Below are positions 61,601 through 64,000 of a stretch of 64,000 nt of DNA, in pieces. Position 1 is the first letter of the stretch, and every line of letters begins with the position of its first letter. Origin of the DNA: Rhizobium sp. FKY42 (GTDB lineage Bacteria; Pseudomonadota; Alphaproteobacteria; Rhizobiales; Rhizobiaceae). The stretch spans positions 52,823 through 116,822 of the forward strand of contig NZ_STGA01000065.1 of assembly GCF_005222835.1 (NCBI RefSeq), read 5' to 3'. The translations under genes and the position numbers were made by a program. The notes under the pieces are model-generated. The model saw only the letters and a list, made by a program, of their open reading frames with translations. It was not told the origin of the DNA and did no database searches.

Positions 61601-63298
61601 GGCTGCCAGTGCAGCGGTCGAAATACCGCCGATGGCCGTGGGCTTGATGGCGGCGATGTCGCTGGAGGTGAAGCGCGCAATGCCGGCCGAGCTGAAGGCA
61701 GCAATCTGCCTGCTGCTCAGGCCATTGATCTGAAACGAGGTCAATGCATCGGCCTGATCTGTCGAAAAGGCGCTGATCTGGTCCGTGGTCAGGCTGGTCA
61801 CGGCCTTCTGTGTCAGGGCGGCAATGCCGTCCCCGGAAAGCGCGGCCAGTACTTCCGTCTTCATGACGCTGACCTGACCCGCGGTGATTGCCGCGATCTG
61901 GCTCGTATCCAGTCCCTTGATCTGTTGCGAATTGAATACGGAAAACTGCGAAGGAGACAGGGCCGCAATCTGGCTGGGCAACAGGCCTGCGAGTTGATCG
62001 CCGCTGAGTTCCTCCAGATGAGCAGTCGTCAAAAGACCCATGGCCGAGCGATTGATGGCGCCGATTTCCTGGGAAGTGAACGTGGCAAGACTCGCCGGAG
62101 TGATTGCTCCAAGCTGTGTTGCACGAAGGCTTGAAATCTGCGAGGCGCTCAGCGCTTCGATCTGATCAACCGACATGGCCTTGATCTGGTCTACACTCAA
62201 GCCCGTGATTGCGGTCTTGCTGATCGCGCCGATCTGGTCGGAGGTGAAATTCGAGATGAAGCTTGCGGGTATCGTACCAATCTGGATGGCGCTGAGTGCG
62301 GCAAACTGGCTCGAGGTCAGTGCGGCGGCTTGGGAGGTGGAGAAGGCCGCAATCTGTCGCGCTGTCATGCGCTGGACCTGCTTGACCGTCAATGCCTGCA
62401 CTTGATCATCGCTCAGGGCTGCAATCGCCGTGCTCGGCAGCCCGCCGATCGACGCCACGCTCAAGGCGGCGATGCCAGCCGTCGTGATCGCGTTGATTTT
62501 GGCAGGATCCAGGGCTGCAATCTGGCGTGGGCCCAGAACCGACAGCTGTGATGTGGACAGCGCCCCGACCTGATCGGCGGAAATGGCGCTCATTTGCGTT
62601 GTCGTCAGAGAGGCCAGAGCGCGCGTGCTGATGGCACTGATCTGGTCCGTGGTCATCTCCACCAGCGTGTCGGTGGATAGGCTGACCAGTTGAGACGGGG
62701 TCAGCATGCGGATCTGCGTCGTCGAGAATGCCGCGACCTGATCCGGCTCAAGCGCCGCCAGTTGGGCCGGCTTCAAGGCTGCGATCTGGGACGTGGTGAG
62801 TGCTGCCAGCTGCGCGGTGCTCAGCGACGCGAAAGCCGCCGTCGTCATGCCGGAAATCGCGCCGGAACTGATGGCTGCGATATCGGATGGCGGGAATGTT
62901 GCAAGGCCCGCCGATGTCAGTGCAGCGACCTGCCGTGCATTCAGGCCAGCGATCTGGTCCGGGGTCAAGGCTTCTGCGTGCTCATCGCCAAGTCCGGCAA
63001 GCTGCGTCGATGTCAGTGCGGCGACCTGCGAAGCGGTCAGTTTCGAGAAATTGTCCGTCGAGATGGCGGCCAGCTGGTCAACGGTCAGGCCAACGACGGC
63101 TCGGGCCGAAATGGCTGTGAGCTGACCGGAGGAAAGATTGGCCAGGGCATCTTCCTGAAGCGCTGCAACCTGCGTCGCCGAAAGCTCGCGGATCTGCGTC
63201 GACTTCAGTTCAGCCACATCGCTGGATGTCCAGGATGCGATTGTGGAGGCTGATAGAAGACGGATCTGGCTGGGCGTCAGTGAACCAATGGACGTCAT
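58646..63298 (-). CDS. Giant octapeptide-repeat protein, 1550 aa (unrecognised family)
   Basis: I parsed it by hand: 6 N-terminal residues, 191 octads plus one 7-residue unit (LGASLAT), and a 9-residue tail IAAAYAANS, adding up to exactly 1550. Octads read L-[ST]-x-x-Q-[IV]-x-A. Octads 18, 35, 52, 69, 86, 103, 120, 137, 154, 171 and 188 all lack Gln5 and mostly end in Gly (ISSGAISG, IKPTAIGG, IRPETIAG), giving a 17-octad period. The preceding unit is often F-[ST]-x-x-D-I-A-A. I see no Cys, Sec signal or RTX. GGAAAG precedes the ATG by 8 nt. A type I or other leaderless export route and a fibrous surface role are inferred. Confidence 0.88.
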   Translation of the reverse strand: MTSIGSLTPSQIRLLSASTIASWTSSDVAELKSTQIRELSATQVAALQEDALANLSSGQLTAISARAVVGLTVDQLAAISTDNFSKLTASQVAALTSTQLAGLGDEHAEALTPDQIAGLNARQVAALTSAGLATFPPSDIAAISSGAISGMTTAAFASLSTAQLAALTTSQIAALKPAQLAALEPDQVAAFSTTQIRMLTPSQLVSLSTDTLVEMTTDQISAISTRALASLTTTQMSAISADQVGALSTSQLSVLGPRQIAALDPAKINAITTAGIAALSVASIGGLPSTAIAALSDDQVQALTVKQVQRMTARQIAAFSTSQAAALTSSQFAALSAIQIGTIPASFISNFTSDQIGAISKTAITGLSVDQIKAMSVDQIEALSASQISSLRATQLGAITPASLATFTSQEIGAINRSAMGLLTTAHLEELSGDQLAGLLPSQIAALSPSQFSVFNSQQIKGLDTSQIAAITAGQVSVMKTEVLAALSGDGIAALTQKAVTSLTTDQISAFSTDQADALTSFQINGLSSRQIAAFSSAGIARFTSSDIAAIKPTAIGGISTAALAALQEDQIAALTGSQVTALRTEHMAALKSSQIQAMSSQQLRAFTSAQIAVLPASFVSGMTIEQLGALSANAIAGLTSTQIAGLSTDQLSNLSTSQVSGLTSGQLSQLGSGKIASLQPAQIAALRPAVLAGLDASVIGGLQLDQVEALPTAALAALKTTQTAVLTSAQIGVLSTAQVAALNAAQMTSLSTGSFSALSGQQIAALSAGAVTGLSSAQISLMTEEQAEALSSTQIARLQSGQLSAMTSTQLATFTSTEIAAISPAALASLSTALTAALPLENVRALSSAQIAALTTGQISVLTPAQVEVLSVAQVQGLTTAQVASLSSGGIAALTIDQINALPATSVAALTTDQVTALSSDQIKSLTRTQFAALTAAQVTALPDAIWSDLSTNMISALTPAALGGLESSVVSSLTDPYLKALTTAQVAGLNTSQINALTATQIDSLSTAQLAALDNTQIGALSGDATASLSEEQMQALTAKAISGLTTTQIDALSGTQISALTSAQLGALTSAQLATLDAANLQLFSTDALAQLTPDALAGLSPSSLASLGQTKLASLTTAQIAKLTTTQLTALPAAQIGALTTSQIAALSSAQVGAMSPAAIAGLLGSQIQAIPSAAIAGLTSDQIGAMGIAQFDSLSTAQIGALTSTQLAAFGADAIGTLSTADIAALNVSALAGLSATGLASMTGEQIVTLSTTQLAALRPSQITAMTTTQVASLSTTQIGALSALQIGMLGSANIAALTTQQVMSLASGAIAGLTTGQIAAFSTIQLDAFSTEQIGALTSAQIGVLSLGAIGTFSTGDIAAIRPETIAGMTTAQIAALDHEQFAALVPTQVGKMSFAQIRAASSGQIAALGTGQVAALNAVQIAALGSDKLATMTTAKIAALDPTAIAGLSTDVLSSLTSAQVEALTPAQVNILSSAQIASLGASLATFSTQDIASLSSRGVAGLSSNGISQLSQAQLSAFTADQIKMMSPEQVAMIAAAYAANS

Positions 63299-63669
63299 AA
63301 GGGCGCTTTCCGGTCAGTCAGGTTGATGCGGCTGAAAATTCAGGATTTGAAACAAGCCGAGGGAACACTCATCCGGATGCCCTTGCAGACAGGCCAGCCT
63401 CCCGAGGAGGGAGCTGGACAGGTGCATTTTAGGAAACGTTCATTTTCCCGCTTTTCTGGCATCCTGCGCTACAGGTAGAATGCGACCCTTGAGCGAAGCT
63501 GGCTGCGTGCGTATCGAAATCGGATGGACGCCATTGCTTATCAACGAAAGCGACCCCAAGCATCAAATTCCGTATTGCCAGCTCTCTTATTTCGCGAAAT
63601 AAAAGCGCCGCAACTCGCGTCTAGCGAGAAATGAACAAATGCCGCCAGCACAGAGGATGAACCGTCTGC
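63299..63669. promoter_or_regulatory. Divergent region between the 1550-aa repeat gene and the DUF4123 gene
   Basis: About 370 bp without a gene. It contains TTATTTCGCGAAATAA at 63587-63602, a perfect 16-bp palindrome 67 bp upstream of the DUF4123 start, which is a strong operator candidate. Promoters for both directions must lie here. Confidence 0.55.
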
Positions 63670-64000
63670 ATGGATGACGAAACACCGGCACGTTCCCTGT
63701 CCGAGCCGCACAAGGCTCTCCTCGGCTATCTCTGCGAGCAGGCGAACGATCCCAATATCCGCATCTTTGCCGTCATGGACGGTGCCTTCTTCCAGAACGT
63801 CGATGCAGACCTGCGCAATGCAGGCCTCTCGCGAAGACCGCTCTACCGCTATGGCGGTGATTACTCGGTGGTGATGGGCGGCCCGTGGATGGTCGATCCC
63901 TACCACCACGACAGGGATATTCAGGAAGAGATTGTCGCCTCAGCGAGGGCCGCCGCCAAAGGTCAGCCCGTGGCCGATATTACCCCTGACAGTCTATCCA
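63670..64000 (+). CDS. DUF4123-domain protein (3' end outside window)
   Basis: The frame from the ATG at 63670 stays open to the window edge (110 residues). FAVMDGAFFQNVDADLRNAG and the later GGDYSVVMGGPWMVDP match the start and the G-P-W core of DUF4123. Such proteins are type VI secretion adaptors that load an effector onto VgrG, and they are usually encoded between vgrG and the effector gene. GAGGA lies about 14 nt upstream. A VgrG or effector gene is therefore expected beyond the right edge, though nothing in this window confirms it. Confidence 0.7.
   Translation, partial: MDDETPARSLSEPHKALLGYLCEQANDPNIRIFAVMDGAFFQNVDADLRNAGLSRRPLYRYGGDYSVVMGGPWMVDPYHHDRDIQEEIVASARAAAKGQPVADITPDSLS

Noticed and set aside
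58646..63298. Octad-encoding 24-bp periodic DNA as a CRISPR array or satellite
   Set aside because: The repeat is coding and in frame, units differ in sequence, and there are no constant repeats with unique spacers.
58646..63298. Octads as TAL-effector-like DNA-binding repeats (LTPAQVEV resembles the start of a TALE repeat)
   Set aside because: The unit is 8 residues rather than 33-35, lacks the repeat-variable diresidue context, and the resemblance is limited to a few residues.
1..64000. tRNA, rRNA, insertion sequences, transposases or integrases
   Set aside because: None were recognised by eye on either strand. Small RNAs cannot be excluded without a covariance-model search.

Overview
The window looks like part of a plasmid or chromid of an alphaproteobacterium, probably in or near the Rhizobiaceae. 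Evidence: a RepA (RPA-family) initiator beside an iteron array, a ParA with a small DNA-binding partner, rhizobial-type protein sequences throughout, and no rRNA or tRNA. The layout resembles the RepA-type 'biofilm plasmids' known from roseobacters (polysaccharide genes plus a type I secretion system). That comparison is inference, and no database was consulted.

Layout. 1-1806: phosphomannomutase (cut by the window edge) and an AGE-family sugar isomerase. 1993-5683: replication and partition module, with a 30-bp inverted repeat, parA, a partner gene, 13-bp direct repeats, six iterons and repA. 5816-34871: a large surface-polysaccharide region. It holds GDP-rhamnose synthesis (gmd, rmd), a PrtDE-like type I exporter, a Wzm/Wzt ABC exporter, Wzz/Wzy/Wzx-like proteins, four GT4 glycosyltransferases, a UDP-glucose/GDP-mannose dehydrogenase, heparinase-like and GH5 hydrolases, a CapK-like ligase, a fatty-acid-hydroxylase-like protein, a FemAB/GNAT-like protein and UDP-galactopyranose mutase. 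34940-42716: two secreted proteins that share a DUF4214 N-terminus (a kexin-like protease with P domain and RTX repeats, and a 1054-aa S-layer-like protein), with two paralogous XRE regulators flanking the S-layer-like gene. 42765-46499: fused SecDF, a small hypothetical protein and a YigZ/IMPACT protein. 47046-63298: three giant octapeptide-repeat proteins (464, 776 and 1550 aa), a TPR/GT41 (SPINDLY/OGT-like) glycosyltransferase, and a five-gene block with nucleotidyltransferase, HAD and GDPD-like proteins. 63670-end: a DUF4123 protein, usually a type VI secretion adaptor, cut by the edge.

How the parts may work together: sugar-nucleotide enzymes feed the glycosyltransferases. One glycan leaves through Wzm/Wzt, and another may use Wzx/Wzy/Wzz. 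The PrtDE pair is the obvious exporter for the DUF4214/RTX proteins.

The most unusual content is the octad-repeat family. By hand parsing, the 1550-aa protein is 191 full octads of the form L-[ST]-x-x-Q-[IV]-x-A plus one 7-mer. A distinctive Gln-less octad, mostly ending in Gly, returns every 17 octads, eleven times, giving an 8 x 17 = 136-residue nested period. The 776-aa protein has the same unit plus five 13-residue (8+5) register breaks that build a 186-residue super-repeat. I do not recognise this family and regard it as the best candidate for an undescribed system, perhaps glycosylated by the adjacent GT41 enzyme.
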